A stretch of 64,000 nucleotides of DNA from Lutraria lutraria (GCA_964023205.1 OZ026840.1:13415954-13479953); one strand, 5' to 3'. Counted from the first letter of the stretch, positions 23,106 to 34,838 are shown. Notes: generated by a model from the sequence alone, not told the origin. A program made the numbers and translations.

Positions 23106-24411
23106 CGAGAGATGTACAACTTATAATTGAACACTATATAATATACGATTTTCCGTGATTTCGCAATAAAATCGAAATATCCGTTTTCTACACTATGCAG
23201 TAATATACATTCTTTATACACATTTACCAACAATTCGTTCATTCAATATGGTTAGGCCGAAAATTGATAATGTTGCTGAGGGCATCGTATTTGGACATTT
23301 GAAGACTAAGCACAGCTATAGGAGCATCCAGAAAGTCGTGAACGATCTCAGAAATGATATATCCAGGGGTACAATTGGTAATTTTTGTCATAAAAAGGGA
23401 GATCAGCGTTCTGTCACCATTGCTGATGAAATAGTTCCAACATATAACAAACGACCAACGGTGTCCACAGACGTAGTTATCAAGCGAATCGCTTTTATTA
23501 GTAGTAAAACTAATACACTAGCCCACCAAGTAATACTCAAATAACATTAAAGTTAGACGTGTCTGTTGGAACTGTCAACCGTATGATGTCGAAAAGATTA
23601 TTGGCAAACTACGGGGAAATGTGGCGTGCATTCAGCTGAACATCAGGCAGATTATCAACCGCGGACAAGGGTCTTGGAAGCTGCACTTGAAATTACGTAA
23701 CAGTAATTAGAAAAACTATGTGACGTCTGATGAGGCCATGTTCTATTTAGGTGGAAGCTGCGGTAGGAGAAAAGTCTGCTAATTGCGAAAGGGGTACGAC
23801 GATCGTCATAAGTTTAACTTAATTTAGCTAGATGCGTCCACTGCTGGTTTCATGGCTAAGGCTGCTGTGTGCTATAATCGTAAAACGGTTATAATAATTA
23901 TTCCCGTAGGCACCTAAGTGAACTCTAAATTCTATATTTAAAAGATTTTAAAACCATTTTGAAGAAAGACGTTCCATGGCTTATCCCAGGAAATACAGCA
24001 AAGGATAGGGTGTTCCATCAGAACTCGGCATCAAGTCACACTGAAAAACAGATACTTGTGTACCTTAAATACTATAATGTTAATTACATTTTGCATAAAA
24101 CCCATGTAGAAAGGGTGTTGGAGTCCCCTGATGAGGAACCAATGGACTTTGGGTTCCGAGATATCTTAAAACGACTTTAATAGAAACGGAACATCAACGC
24201 AATAATAGGATTTAAACGCATGCTTAAGAACGAGTGGAAGAAACTGGGACAGAAAACCATAATTAAGACATTGGAATCATGGTCTGAATGTCGTAGAATA
24301 ATCTACTATTGTCATGGATCTCGAATTGAACATTAGTTGCAATAAAATGTGAAAGAAAGCCTATTTTACAACATTTTCTATTCTGTCTAATTATAAGTTG
24401 AACACCTCTCG
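23106..24411 (+). mobile_element. Tc1/mariner-superfamily element with TA duplication
   Basis: Inverted ends: CGAGAGATGTACAACTTATA at 23106 and, from 24411 on the minus strand, CGAGAGGTGTTCAACTTATA, both followed by ATT. TA at 23104-23105 and 24412-24413. The 1306-bp length is that of a complete element. The transposase inside is on the plus strand and broken. Confidence 0.9.
23248..24336 (+). pseudogene. Tc1/mariner-like transposase, broken, second catalytic Asp replaced
   Basis: ATG 23248 starts MVRPKIDNVAEGIVFG and a helix-turn-helix region. TSDEAMFYLGGSCGRRKV (about 23727) is the first catalytic block. PWLIPGNTAKDRVFHQNSAS (about 23970) is the second: family members have HQDSASSH, here Asn replaces the catalytic Asp. 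SPDEEPMDFGFRDILKR carries the third acidic residue. It ends at TAG 24334-24336 after YYCHGSRIEH. Several frameshifts occur in 23540-23950. Inactive. Confidence 0.85.
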
Positions 24412-24596
24412 TATATCCTTATATTTTACTCCAATGTTGAATTTCTACAATAAATCACATCAAAAAGCAAAGTCCGAAATTCGCGTCTGTTTACACCGGA
24501 AGTTCGTCATTCAGTTATCAGTTTAGTTATGAAAATGTGATTAAAAACTCTATCTCTTACAAAGAATAAAATAGATTATTAGTATACCTATATTAG

Positions 24597-25030
24597 TTAG
24601 GAAATTTATCTACGATGCATATATACTTCCCAATTTAAAGTATTGATGATCTGTGTTGGTAAACTGCAATAGTAATCAGAGAGAGATTCTAACCAAATTC
24701 CAAAAGCGGACAGCTAGAATCATACTTGACAAAGACTTATTTGCATTTAATTTGATGAGCTTTCCAGAAAGAGTAAAATAAAAATAAATAATCATGATGA
24801 ATAATTAAGTCTATAAATGACATATGCCCAAAATACTTTAATTGAAAATTCATACAAAATCATACTAGTAGTACTCTTTATGTTCCTAAACCAAGAAAAC
24901 AGGAAAATCCTTCAATGACTTAGGGCCAAAAATATGGAATTCATTACCCTTAGAGGTACAAAATGCTCAAAACCTAAGTACATTTAAACAAACATATACT
25001 GATAGATGGTGGAAATCATGTAATAAATAT
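24597..25030 (+). pseudogene. CR1-type LINE ORF2 C-terminal fragment
   Basis: Plus-strand frames give FIYDAYILPNLKYCDDLCW, TKFQKRTARIILDKDLF, LYVPKPRKQ and GPKIWNSLPLEVQNAQNLST followed by FKQTY. This is the conserved end of CR1-like LINE proteins (YNTYILPHLDYC..., LQKRAARIIL, GP.LWNSLP). Frameshifts are present and no RT core is found upstream, so it is a 5'-truncated copy, here on the plus strand unlike the other LINEs. Confidence 0.7.
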
Positions 25031-25039
25031 ATTGTTGTT

Positions 25040-25600
25040 GTTTTTTATGTATATACTACTATTATTTTTGTCTATTTCTAAATACTATTCATGTATGTTG
25101 ATTTATATCATTATATAAATATTGCTAATCAAGAGGCCCACAGGGAGAATTGGGTATAACTGTGTTACTTCTATGAAAAATGATTTTTTATGACAAGAAG
25201 TCTTCTAATAGCTGCAGTTATCAATGCAAGGTGAGAGATGTACACATGTACCATCATGAATATTTTTTTGGTATTATTCTTTATTTCAAAGACATTATAT
25301 AGTTTTGACATGCCACAATACATATGTTACATAGTTACATAAACTTTTCATTAGTTATTATAAGTATATTTCAACCAGATTTTATAATATTTTCTTCCCT
25401 TAACAACAGATAAAGTATTTACATAGTTTCAAGTGGTAAATATATTAAAATTGTTATTGCTGTCTAAATGTATTACCAAAGTTATAAAAGTCTGAAATAT
25501 ATGTAAAAATATGAAATGATATCTGTTGTTACAGGTTTCACTAAGTAGGCAAATAACATCTAGCATAACAACAATTAACAAAGTTTACAAAATAAGGTCA
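25040..25600. other. Non-coding, probably in part LINE 3' UTR
   Basis: AGAGGCCCACAGGG near 25132 resembles a common molluscan dispersed repeat. No gene seen. Confidence 0.35.
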
Positions 25601-26734
25601 TGAGCGTAGTCATGTTTTAGGAAAGCACTAAGATCTTAGGTAGTGCATAAGGGTTTGGAAGCCAGCAAAACAAAACATATATACAAAACAAAAACTTGAC
25701 AAGTTTATGTGTCAGGTCGGTGTGTAGTCCAGAAGACAGTAAAGGCATAATATTTTTCACTTAAGATGAGTGATTTTACATGAATTTTAAACATTTCTAG
25801 ATTAGGTAAAGACTTTTTTGTTTTACATTTGAATAAATACTGCTTAGCTTAAAGAACATAAGGTTTGGAGGAATACAATTATTTATACTACCAAACAAAA
25901 AATCACATTTTGACCAAGATATACGAATATCAGAATGATTTTGAGAGAGCCAAGTTTTAAGTTGATTTCAATTGATTAACAACTCTACAGTAGTAAAGTA
26001 GATGTGAAATTGTATCTGAACTTTGTTGACAAAAAGCACAGTTTGTATTATCTGTTATACCCATTTTGGATAAAAGCTAGTTTTAGCCTAATATTCTATG
26101 ATTTATTCTTTACTGTAGCCAATGAAGTTTGGAGTCTTTGGTGAATTTGAAAAAGTTTTTATAAACGACATTCCAATTGAAGTTTGGGGTAAATATAGTT
26201 CCTCCATCCATTTGCTTTGTTCTTTAATTGGGAAGTGTGACTTTTGAAGAAGATAGTAAGCGATTCTACAGCCTTTATTTGATCCGTCAATTATTTTAAC
26301 ATGGTTGTATAGGTCGTGGAGCTGTATATAAAGGAAATTCAATATTACTTTTATTTAACATATCTTTTACACATTTTAAAATGCCGTTATATTGTAAAAC
26401 GTTATTTTTTACATTTCCCTTGTTCTTGAATATCTCAAATGACAGAAAGTGACCATTCTCATCCAGTAAGTCATTTATATATACAACACCTTTATCATAA
26501 ATATTCTTATAATAAACACTGTCACCACCAATTTTGAATATTTTATTGTGCCAAATAGGTAAAGAATAACATATTCAAGCTGTTACTGGTAATTTTTCAC
26601 CAACAGAAAATAAACTTTGAATAACATTTTGCCAAAAAATATTAGAAACTTGTTTAAGTTACTCTTGATAAATTTATTACCAAAGGATGTTATCTTAAAT
26701 AATCAAAGCTCTGAAGGTACTGCTGTTGTTCGGA

Positions 26735-28196
26735 ACTACAAAGCAGTCAAAAGTTGAATTTATCTGTAGGGTGAGTTTTTGAATCCGAACGATAGTTCGC
26801 ACATGAATTTCGATGCAGACTTAAGTACTACTAACGCTTTTGTACACCTTGAAATGTGTGTACTGATAGTAAATATTGTAGTAATACAAGGGACAGGATT
26901 GTTTAGATTTTTTACGACTGTCTAGTATTGCTCGTTTACGATATTGCATAGCCATCTGATTTTAACTTATATGCACGTAATATTTGAATTTGTATATATG
27001 CCATTGAACTGAAAAAAATGGAACTATGTTCGTAGGCGGAAGGTTAAATTAATGGAAGCTGTTTGGTATGCAGGTTTTCAATGAAAACTGAGCGATTTCT
27101 GAAATACGGTAATAACTTTATTGTTCGTACCGAACAACAAAAATGAATATGTGTTTAAGGTACATTGTCAGTAGTTTGATTTCTTAGTTAATATTCTTCT
27201 CATCCATGTACATCTAAAGGAGGTTATAAACGTCCTTATATCAATCATCCTTAAACACCCATCTTCATAATTTTGTGTTATGTAACTTCTTTTAACGCAT
27301 CTGGCTTGGTTAAAATCGCTAAAATAACGTAAAATGATATGTTGCGTTATTTACAAAGATTAAATATCACACTTTAATACCAAGCAACAAAAAATTCTAA
27401 CCGAACGCTCAAAAATTGTGTTTTATTACGATAAATACTGCACCCCTTTATCGACTTTTCCTCATCAGCGTTAAACATCTCTAACGTAATGTGCATTGTA
27501 TTGGTACGATATAATGCTATTAAAATAAATTCATTAATGACAAAAGTTTGTCATAAAATCTCTTACTAGACATCAAACCTGGGCGTGGTTTCAATTATTG
27601 AGCCGTAAACATAAGCGATTTTGATTGGCTATCAAAATTGAATGGGGTGCGTCAAATTCGTTGATTTCATGAGATGATAATGATCTGACACTTTAATTGT
27701 TAACTGCTCAGCTTAAAAAAACACAGTAGGTGTCATTTTCGAATTAACATTGCCGTCTTATTTGATGATGGATTTCAAAGCGGTTTTCGGTATTTTGTAG
27801 CGGAAATGTTGATCTAGGGTACCGTGCCTTAGAATTTTGATACTTGTTTTCATCTTTTATCTATGGAGTATTACGTAATAAACAGCGGGGTTCTGGGTAC
27901 GGAATTTCTTTAAAGTCAAATATCTAACGAATGGCGGACGTTATCAAAAAACTTAGGCACGGTTCCCTTCTTAATATATGTATAGTCATTTTAAGGCTAT
28001 TTGTTGTAATATATTCCTATATACAGAGTAGTTATCGTAGTTAAAAAATTTGTAAATTACGTGCGATATTTGTTTATAGAAGACTAATTACAAATTACTT
28101 GCAATGCACTTTATACAGTGGGTTGAATTTAGCATATAATTATGGTTCAGTTTTTAAATTGGTGAAACTTGATTTGACCTGACATCCAAGCCAGAT
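26735..28196. mobile_element. Insertion of about 1.46 kb inside the second LINE
   Basis: LINE coding stops after WNNGPDKVK (28200) and resumes as an FRAL-like block near 26725. The right 184 bp (28013-28196) is the inverted copy of 17171-17381. No terminal repeat, TSD or protein was recognised, and the low-coordinate boundary is uncertain by some tens of bases. It contains the inverted repeat 27816-27967. Confidence 0.5.
27816..27967. repeat. Inverted repeat inside the insertion
   Basis: AGGGTACCGTGCCTTAG at 27816-27832 faces CTTAGGCACGGTTCCC at 27952-27967, with one mismatch. The 120-bp loop is non-coding. Confidence 0.55.
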
Positions 28197-30439
28197 ACTT
28201 TAACTTTGTCGGGACCATTATTCCACAAAAATGTATAACATAAATTTTGTAAGAGATTGATTATTTGATCAGTTGGTGTAGGTAAACTGATAATTAAGTG
28301 ATTAATTTTAGGCAATGCAAACCTTTTTATAACATTTATTCTTCCTATAGGGGTTAAGAGTCTTTTAGAAAAATGATTCAAAATTTCTTTTTGTTTCATT
28401 TATTGCTTTAGTATAATTTCCATTGATAATAGTATGGTGGTTTGTAGATAGATTTACCCCTAGTAAGTTAAACATATTTTACTCCCAGATTAGACCTAGT
28501 TCTAGATATAAAATAAGTTCACTATTTTTCCTACTGCCTATCCACACCTTCTTCGTCATATCAACATTGAGGCACAAACAGAGATTTTAGCATACAATTT
28601 TAGTATTTCCATGGTTTAAGTTATCTAAGTTATCGTTCAGACCCATCCAGAAGAATGGAAATGTCATCCGCATATTGAGATAATAAAACAATCAGTACTA
28701 TTTATCTTTATATCTGGATTATGTTTAATTAATAAAGACATAATCCCAGCACAAAAAATTAATAGAGGATAAATAAAGAGGATCAACTTGACGACAACCA
28801 CGACGTACAGAGAACCAATCAGATTCACTCTTTGCAAAAAAAAAGTTTTATCCATTTGATTATGTTACTTCTAAAGTTAAAAGAGTTAAAACGTTAAACA
28901 TGTAATCCCAAGAAACAGAATCAAATGCTGCAGCAAAATCTATGAGTGATAACATGCCAGGTAAATTGTATTTTTCTGTGAAAAAAAAGGATATCATAAA
29001 TAAGTCTGATATTATCTGCCATAAATCTACCCGGTAAGAAACCAGTTTGATCTACACTAATAATATTATTTAACACCACTTTAATTCTTGCGGCTATGGC
29101 AGCAGAAGCAATTTTGTATTATACGTTAAGAAGTGATGTTTTTTTAATATAGATTATCATTATTGCCTTTTGGAATACAGGTTATCACACCTTGTTTAAA
29201 TGATACAGAGAGTTCATCATTACCAAAAGCTTCATTAATGGACCTAACCAAAGAACCACCAATATCAATCCAAAAGTATTTGAAAAATGAAGTAGTAAAG
29301 CCAGAGCTACCTGGAGCTGAAGTGTTTTTCATTTTTTAAGGCTACACAACATTTCATGGTTTGACAGTTTAGCTTCTAAAGAAACCTTATCTTCCATTGA
29401 CAATTTGGAAGATTTACATGAAAAAATGATTGTGGGTCAAAGTTTTCAACTGGATATTCAGAGTATAGAAACTTATAATGGTTCTTAGTTTCCTGTATAA
29501 TGTCCTCATGGTTAGTGAAAAGTTCACCATATTTTGAGTATAAATTGTTCATTGTTTTTGACACAAAATTTCTGTTTTCTAGGTTACAAAAATAATTAGT
29601 AGGGTTTCACCTTCATGAATCCATTTAGCTATAGGTCTGACTATTTTTCCTTCATGAGTTGTTTGCCGGAGAGTATATAGTTCTTTCTATTTATTTTCAA
29701 TTAAGTCAGAATTAGAATTACTTTGGCTTAAATCCTCAATTTCTTTAATGTGCTGTAATTGTTTATTAATTTCCTGCTTTTTGTATGATGCAAAAGAAAT
29801 GGTTTCACCTCTTATTTCTAATAATAAAGTTTCATAAAATAATTTATCATTGATGTCAAATAAAATATCTTTATTGGTATTGTTTTCTAAACGGAGATTA
29901 CTTAGTTGAATATTTGCAGCATATTGTTGTTTAACTCTATATATGGTATCTTTAACCTTTCTCACATAGTTTATATCTTAAGAAGGGAATCATTGAATTT
30001 TTCCAATATGATGAACCTTTATCAACTTTATCTGATTGTAAGCTTAATGTAACCAAGGCATGATCATTTCTATATCTAGATAATATATCTGTTTTATCAT
30101 TTTTATTAAGTAAAACAATTGAAATCAAGAAAATGTCAAGTCTTCCCTGCTTAGCAGGGTTCTTTTTAAACCATGTAAACTTCGTTTCCTCTAGATGTTC
30201 GTCTCTCCAACAATCTACAAGGTCATATACACTCATAATTTCAAGAACTTTTTCCCTGGAATTAGGGATATTTACATGAACGTAATTAACATAACCCATA
30301 TCAAACCCAGTTTTAAAGTGTAAAATAATCAGATTTCCATTCTGATCAGTTTCTTTATCTTTAAAGGTAAAATCAAAATTGTTATTAATTAAAATTACTA
30401 CGTCTCTTGATAACTGTAGCGGTGACAAAAGCAACTCAA

Positions 30440-31330
30440 TTTATAACAGTTACTTCCCTTTTTGGACTCGATTTTGCGTCCCCCCCCCCATTTGTACTTA
30501 ATTTCTTATAGTGTCAGCAACGTCTGATCTAGGAAAGCTTTAATGTTGATTTGTTTAAAACCTAAATATAATCAAATTATAGAGATAAAACACATTCCAG
30601 TCATATTTTGAGAAAGTTCACACCGTTCAAATAATATTTTTATGAAAATGTGGTACATGTATCTAATTTTTAAAATGCATAGAATGTTGGAGTTTCACAT
30701 TTAATTTGAAATTAATAAACATTTAAAAAATCGAGGGTAAAAGAAAACATAATACTAGGAACGTTTAATCAATTACTTACACTCAATAATGACGATAGGT
30801 CCGGCCCTGACGCATTTCCGTACAAAAGGTACAAAAGTGAGTCCGCCTTTTCTCGGTCCGTAATAATTCCTAGTTTTATTCTGGATTCGGTCCGAAATAT
30901 TCTGAATATTATCCTTTACTGTTGTCGGGATCAAGTATTTCATGATTCTTTCGAAGGTGAAAAGGTCTAAGAACAGATACCTTTTAAACTGGATTCATTC
31001 ACTCTGTCTGTACAAAGTCAACAGGCATGGCCTAAAGTGGACGCTGATTGGTCATTTCGGTCAGAATGCAGGCGAAATTCTGAATACACGCATATTCGGA
31101 AAAAATCTTTTTTCGCTCGATGTATATTTCGCGCGTAATTCAAAAGATAGATTGAGTCCTTATTTTCCTATCATTGTTGTGCAAACACCTTCTTTAGTAT
31201 TTATTTATTAACCACTGACTATAGTTAAATTTTTCGGTCAGCAATGTTATTGTATACATAGACGATCTCATTTATACATGTTTAGGTAACACAAATACTG
31301 TTGTAATTTGCTATAGACCAATTTATGAAG
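30440..31330. other. Non-coding flank of the LINE
   Basis: Starts with a C11 tract near 30480. A GC-richer patch around 30795-31140 has an 89-codon open frame without domain features. No gene supported. Confidence 0.35.
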
Positions 31331-31344
31331 CTTTATAAACATTG

Positions 31345-31400
31345 TCCTCTGTGGTGCAATTGGTAAAGCACAAAATTAGTGAATCTTGAGCGCTGCGTCT
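31345..31400 (+). repeat. tRNA-like head (SINE candidate)
   Basis: TGGTGCAATTGG matches the pol III A-box consensus and TAAAGCA follows, as in a tRNA D-arm. A B-box is not clear. A T-rich tract follows at about 31420. Too degenerate for a tRNA gene; a decayed tRNA-derived SINE head is the best guess. Confidence 0.3.
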
Positions 31401-32047
31401 GACGTTAGACATCATTTTTATTTTCTTTTTTTTTCATTTTTAATTAAAGTTAACTTTATATACATCGATAAGAAATTATTATTCATAGGTTTTTTATTTT
31501 TAAATTGTTCCGTTAAATTAACAAAAATATAATAACCTCACATTGGTAATTAAGATTTATATATTTCAATTATGGAGTGATAATATAATAAGTAAAAATC
31601 GATTCAGGTGTTTAGTATTTTTACATAGTATTTGAAATTATATATTTGTATTCGCGATTTCGTCCAATAACATGTATACAAGAAATAAAAAAGAGGAATA
31701 CACCAGAGAACAAATGCATTTTTTCTTTCCCTTTTCTCTTATGAAAATTGGTAAAAAGGTATTATTTAGCGTGTATACATACATGTAACAAGAACAAACA
31801 TAGTTAATTAATAATTTATAAAAAATAAATGGATATAATAATTTAAAAAGAAAGTGCCATTGACTTAGTTCGAACCACACACATCTGCTTCATTTTGTAA
31901 AACTGTTATGTACTGTCCAGTTAGGATAATGTGATAGTGACGTTTCATTTTATGTGTACACAAAAGTTTACATCCATTGTCTGAACAGGTAAAATGGATT
32001 TATAAGAAACAAATATAGTATTATAGTTTAGCAATGATATTGTAGAT

Positions 32048-32125
32048 GTCTGGTTGGAGCAGCTGGTAAAGCCTTTAGAATTGATCAGGAGCTAAAATTT
32101 TATCGCGAGTTCGAACTTCTCTGAA
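32048..32125 (+). repeat. tRNA-like head (SINE candidate)
   Basis: TGGAGCAGCTGGTAAAGC fits an A-box/D-arm and GAGTTCGAACTTCTC is a good B-box/T-arm about 45 bases later. The stem bases do not close into a full cloverleaf. Probably a tRNA-derived SINE head. Confidence 0.4.
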
Positions 32126-32401
32126 TGGCAACTAGCTAAATATGACTGAAAATAGGTGGACTTTTAATGGCGAACCAATCGTAATAATCAGAATTACGAC
32201 GAAATGTCTGAGACTATCCTTCATCATGTTTATTATATGTATAAAGATATTCAAAAAAGATATGCCAAACGATAAAAATGATGATAATAATATAAACACT
32301 AGATCTAGTGTATTCCTTACAAAAAACCCCCCAAAAAACGACGAAAAAATTGACGATTTAAAAAAAAGATATAGCAATAGAAAATAATTTGCGAAAAAGT
32401 A

Positions 32402-32487
32402 CCCAGTCGCGGTCTCACACAGTTCTTTTCACATCAATAGATTATCGTCAGACACCATCGTTACCAACTGCACTACGCCGACAGTTG
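32402..32487 (-). repeat. tRNA-like head (SINE candidate)
   Basis: On the minus strand GTCGGCGTAGTGCAGTTGGT gives an A-box, with GTGAGACCGCGACTGG as a decayed B-box. Reads as the head of a tRNA-derived SINE in opposite orientation to 32048-32125. Confidence 0.4.
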
Positions 32488-33594
32488 ATGGATTTATCGA
32501 AATTTGTAAATCATGTAGTCAGCCTATATGTCCAATGATGATTTGACAACGGTTTTACACCGTAAAAATGGACTCGACCACTGCGTCACTATACAATTAT
32601 CCTAACTGAACAGTATGTACAATGTACATGCCACCTTATCCAATACACCATGACTCTGGTTCAAGTGAATGACACTTTACTACGGATTTAGAGTTATTTT
32701 GGTAATCAATTTACAGTGATTACCTTTACAATTGTATCGTCCAATATTCGACCTTGACTATAAGAAAATTGAACTATATTATTTGGTGTTTTTTTTTCGG
32801 CGAGAGCTGAGTTGAAATTGTGTATACCTATATTTGTAACCAAAGCGTGCTTGATACAAAATCTTCAGCTAAAGTAGGAGTTTTCTCTCACTGATTAAAA
32901 GCGTTGCTGTTTTAGGGCAGAATTCGTAATTGTTAGTTGTTCGTAATTGTCCGAAAAAAAAATATATTATCAATCTACAACAGTATGAAATCAAACATCG
33001 AAACGTTATAACCATGCAAAATTAATGTTTATAGCCTAGCTGATATGTTATGGTAATAGTACACTTGGTTTAAAATAATGTTAAATCTGGCAAATAAACA
33101 ATTTTAAAGGTTACAAACATGTGAATCAAGAACCAGACCAAGGGCGCTTGTATATGGTAAACAAAAACAAGATTCATGAAATATCATCATCTACAAATTT
33201 CATTACTATTATTAAATTTTTTTGCTTACTTGAGCATTTTTTACACAGGGCTTTCATCAAAAAGTCGAGGTCAGACAAATTTGACCCTTTGGTACAATTT
33301 CCCAGGAGTCAGTATTCTTATTTTACTATTTTCAAGTGTCAAAATACCATTTTGAGGGTCAAATGAAAGCCCTGTTATAATAATTACAGTTATCTACACA
33401 ACTTGAGGATTTCCTGCCGTAGCTGGTGAGAAAAAAGAAGAAAAAGTAATCTTAACCAATGAGTACATATTACCAAAAAACTATTAATTATTTCCTGTTA
33501 CTAAGTGTCGACTTGCTTGACTTTGCTAATGTCCGAAACTATACACACGGTGCGAATACCACGTGACTTTTTGCTAAGGTTGGGTGCTCCAACA

Positions 33595-33616
33595 ATGGCG
33601 GATTCTGTCGATTCAG
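33595..33616 (+). CDS. Candidate first coding exon, MADSVDS
   Basis: ATG at 33595 in a good context (ACAATGG) reads MADSVDS and ends TCAG|GTAAGA, phase 1. CCACGTGAC lies about 35 bp upstream, in a plausible promoter. Two downstream acceptors fit its phase: 34020 (SWIM-like gene) and 40333 (coiled-coil gene). Which one is used, or whether either is, needs transcripts. An identical exon exists inverted at 33892-33913. Confidence 0.45.
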
Positions 33617-33891
33617 GTAAGATTTTTCATCCTTCTGGTCTTATATGTACTTTATATAAAAAATGTAAATCCGCCCAAAGGGGATAATTCCTTAAAATAT
33701 AAAACATTCAGCCCACATTAGCTACTGACTTTGTGTATATGAAAAATGCGCGGTGACACTTTACGATTTAACTAGGGGATAATATGCTAAATAATCTACA
33801 ACCGAAGGTGAGTTTTTGAAATGGCCGGGCTCTAGCGAAGAGCTTTTTTAATATAAAGTACATATAAGACTACTAGGATGAATAAACTTAC

Positions 33892-33913
33892 CTGAATCGA
33901 CAGAATCCGCCAT
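33892..33913 (-). CDS. Inverted identical copy of the MADSVDS first exon
   Basis: Same 22 bases and donor as 33595-33616, on the minus strand, reading towards the first copy. No matching downstream exon was found at lower coordinates on the minus strand, so this copy may be an orphan promoter/exon. Confidence 0.35.
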
Positions 33914-34019
33914 TGTTGGAGCACCAACCTTAGCAAAAAGTCACGTGGTATTCGCACCGTGATACAGCTATGTGGCATTTATTTTGTACTGTATCTGTGC
34001 CGAGTATATTTTTTTAAAG

Positions 34020-34214
34020 ATATTACTTGTTTCTTATCACTGGGGTCCAACGAAATATCACGAGATGCGGTTCGCATCGAAAACATGTGTATGTTATGCA
34101 ACGACAAATTACCCAGGTTATGTACACATAACTCGGTTGAAAAGCTAAGGACGACATTTTTCGTAGTAGTGACATTGTATTTTGCTGGAATATCATATTC
34201 CAAGTACGAACATG
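34020..34214 (+). CDS. Candidate internal exon with CMLCNDKL motif
   Basis: Bounded by TTTTTTTAAAG at 34019 and CATG|GTGAGT after 34214; both phases are 1. It reads ITCFLSLGSNEISRDAVRIE, then MCMLCNDKLPRLCT and on to SYSKYEHG. An inverted homologue at 38960-39057 keeps the protein pattern (LGANDVSREAVRI.SMCMVC) with many substitutions, several of them synonymous or conservative, so it has been a real coding exon. A zinc-binding C-x2-C is possible. No named family recognised. Confidence 0.45.
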
Positions 34215-34486
34215 GTGAGTAGAAACGTTTAATACTATTAAACAGTTGTTTGTAGTTTATTTAGTATCATTTACGTATAAATTAAGCTCCAAATTTGGGG
34301 ATGTTCGTAGAAAGTCTTCTTTCGGTAGATTTTCATTAAAATATTTTTCGTGAGTATCATTTTAATACTTGTTGGGTATGGTATATTTATTCAATCATTT
34401 TGTCTTCATTAGAAATATTTTGTAGGTGAAATAAACACATTTCAACGGGTTTTGTTGTATACTACGACTGTGTTAGTTTTTCACAG

Positions 34487-34675
34487 AGTGTGTGTACGGT
34501 GCTAAACGAAGGTCGCTCTTCATGTGTACGTTGCTTATTGAAGTCAAAATCAATTTCAGGATACAGACCACGTGGTGTGTATGTACTGCCGGGTGCCATT
34601 TGCCTGCATTTTAGAAGCGCAATGGCACTGTGCAAACTCCAGCATATAGAGCGTTACGTTCATGAGGGAAGCAAA
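34487..34675 (+). pseudogene. Candidate exon with frameshifted SWIM-like zinc motif
   Basis: The acceptor GTTAGTTTTTCACAG ends at 34486; entered in phase 1 it reads ECVYGAKRRSLFMCTLLIEV, then RIQTTWCVCTAG. Shifted by one frame at about 34590 the following sequence reads ICLHFRSAMALCKLQHIERY and VHEGSK. Together they follow the SWIM zinc-finger plan C-x-C-x-AG...C-x-H followed by a helical A-L-L..LE segment. In the unshifted frame it stops at CHLPAF. So this is a SWIM-like domain broken by a frameshift, probably the third exon after 34020-34214. SWIM domains occur in MULE-type transposases and YqaJ-associated proteins. Confidence 0.4.
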
Positions 34676-34838
34676 TGATAGAGGTACAACAGTTACTAAA
34701 AATCGCCATATAACTTAAAATGAAGGGCCATTACATTATCGACATCGACGACATGACAACGAACACAGAAACTGGAAAAATTAATCCCTACAAATAATGT
34801 AACAAGTGACATACCAATAAGAATATTTCTAAAAGTGA

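Larger units (their letters stand above)
25600..30434 (-). mobile_element. L1-like LINE, ORF2 relic with part of the endonuclease
   Basis: Minus-strand order: APE endonuclease C-terminal half (LVDCWRDEHLEETKFTWFKK, AKQGRLDIFLIS, YRNDHALVTLSL; 30434-29990), linker INDKLFYETLLLEIRGE, KNHYKFLYSEYPVENFDPQS, KNTSAPGSSGFTTSFFKYFW, QGVITCIPKGN (29180), SDYADD-like QYADDISILL (28661-28674), LLTPIGRINVIKRFALPK and LWNNGPDK (28220). It resumes beyond an insert at about 26735 with FPIKEQSKWMEELYLP, and ends in a C-x2-C/H block near 26040. Same family as 13930-17850. The first ~100 residues of the endonuclease are missing at 30434, so it is 5' truncated. The 3' limit is approximate. Confidence 0.85.
31910..32620. 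repeat. Element of about 710 bp with inverted ends
   Basis: GTACTGTCCAGTTAGGATAA at 31910 and its complement around 32597-32620 (TTATCCTAACTGAACAGTAT plus GTAC) run on to TAGTGACG and CGTCACTA. The arms are about 33-38 bp with small indels. Inside lie two tRNA-like heads, one on each strand, so it may be a composite of two SINEs in inverted orientation. Confidence 0.5.
33541..33966. repeat. Inverted duplication of a promoter and first exon
   Basis: Arm 33541-33662 and arm 33847-33966 are inverted copies. Each carries CACGGTGCGAATACCACGTG, a 5' leader, the 22-bp exon ATGGCGGATTCTGTCGATTC plus AG, a GTAAG donor and about 45 bp of intron. From CACGGTG to the donor the arms are identical; the intron part has several mismatches. 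The spacer is about 185 bp. The 34-bp outer part of the right arm recurs at 39160-39193. Confidence 0.85.

Noticed and set aside
33979..34203. Minus-strand 74-codon frame opposite the CMLCNDKL exon
   Set aside because: Antisense shadow; the plus-strand frame has splice sites and a conserved homologue.
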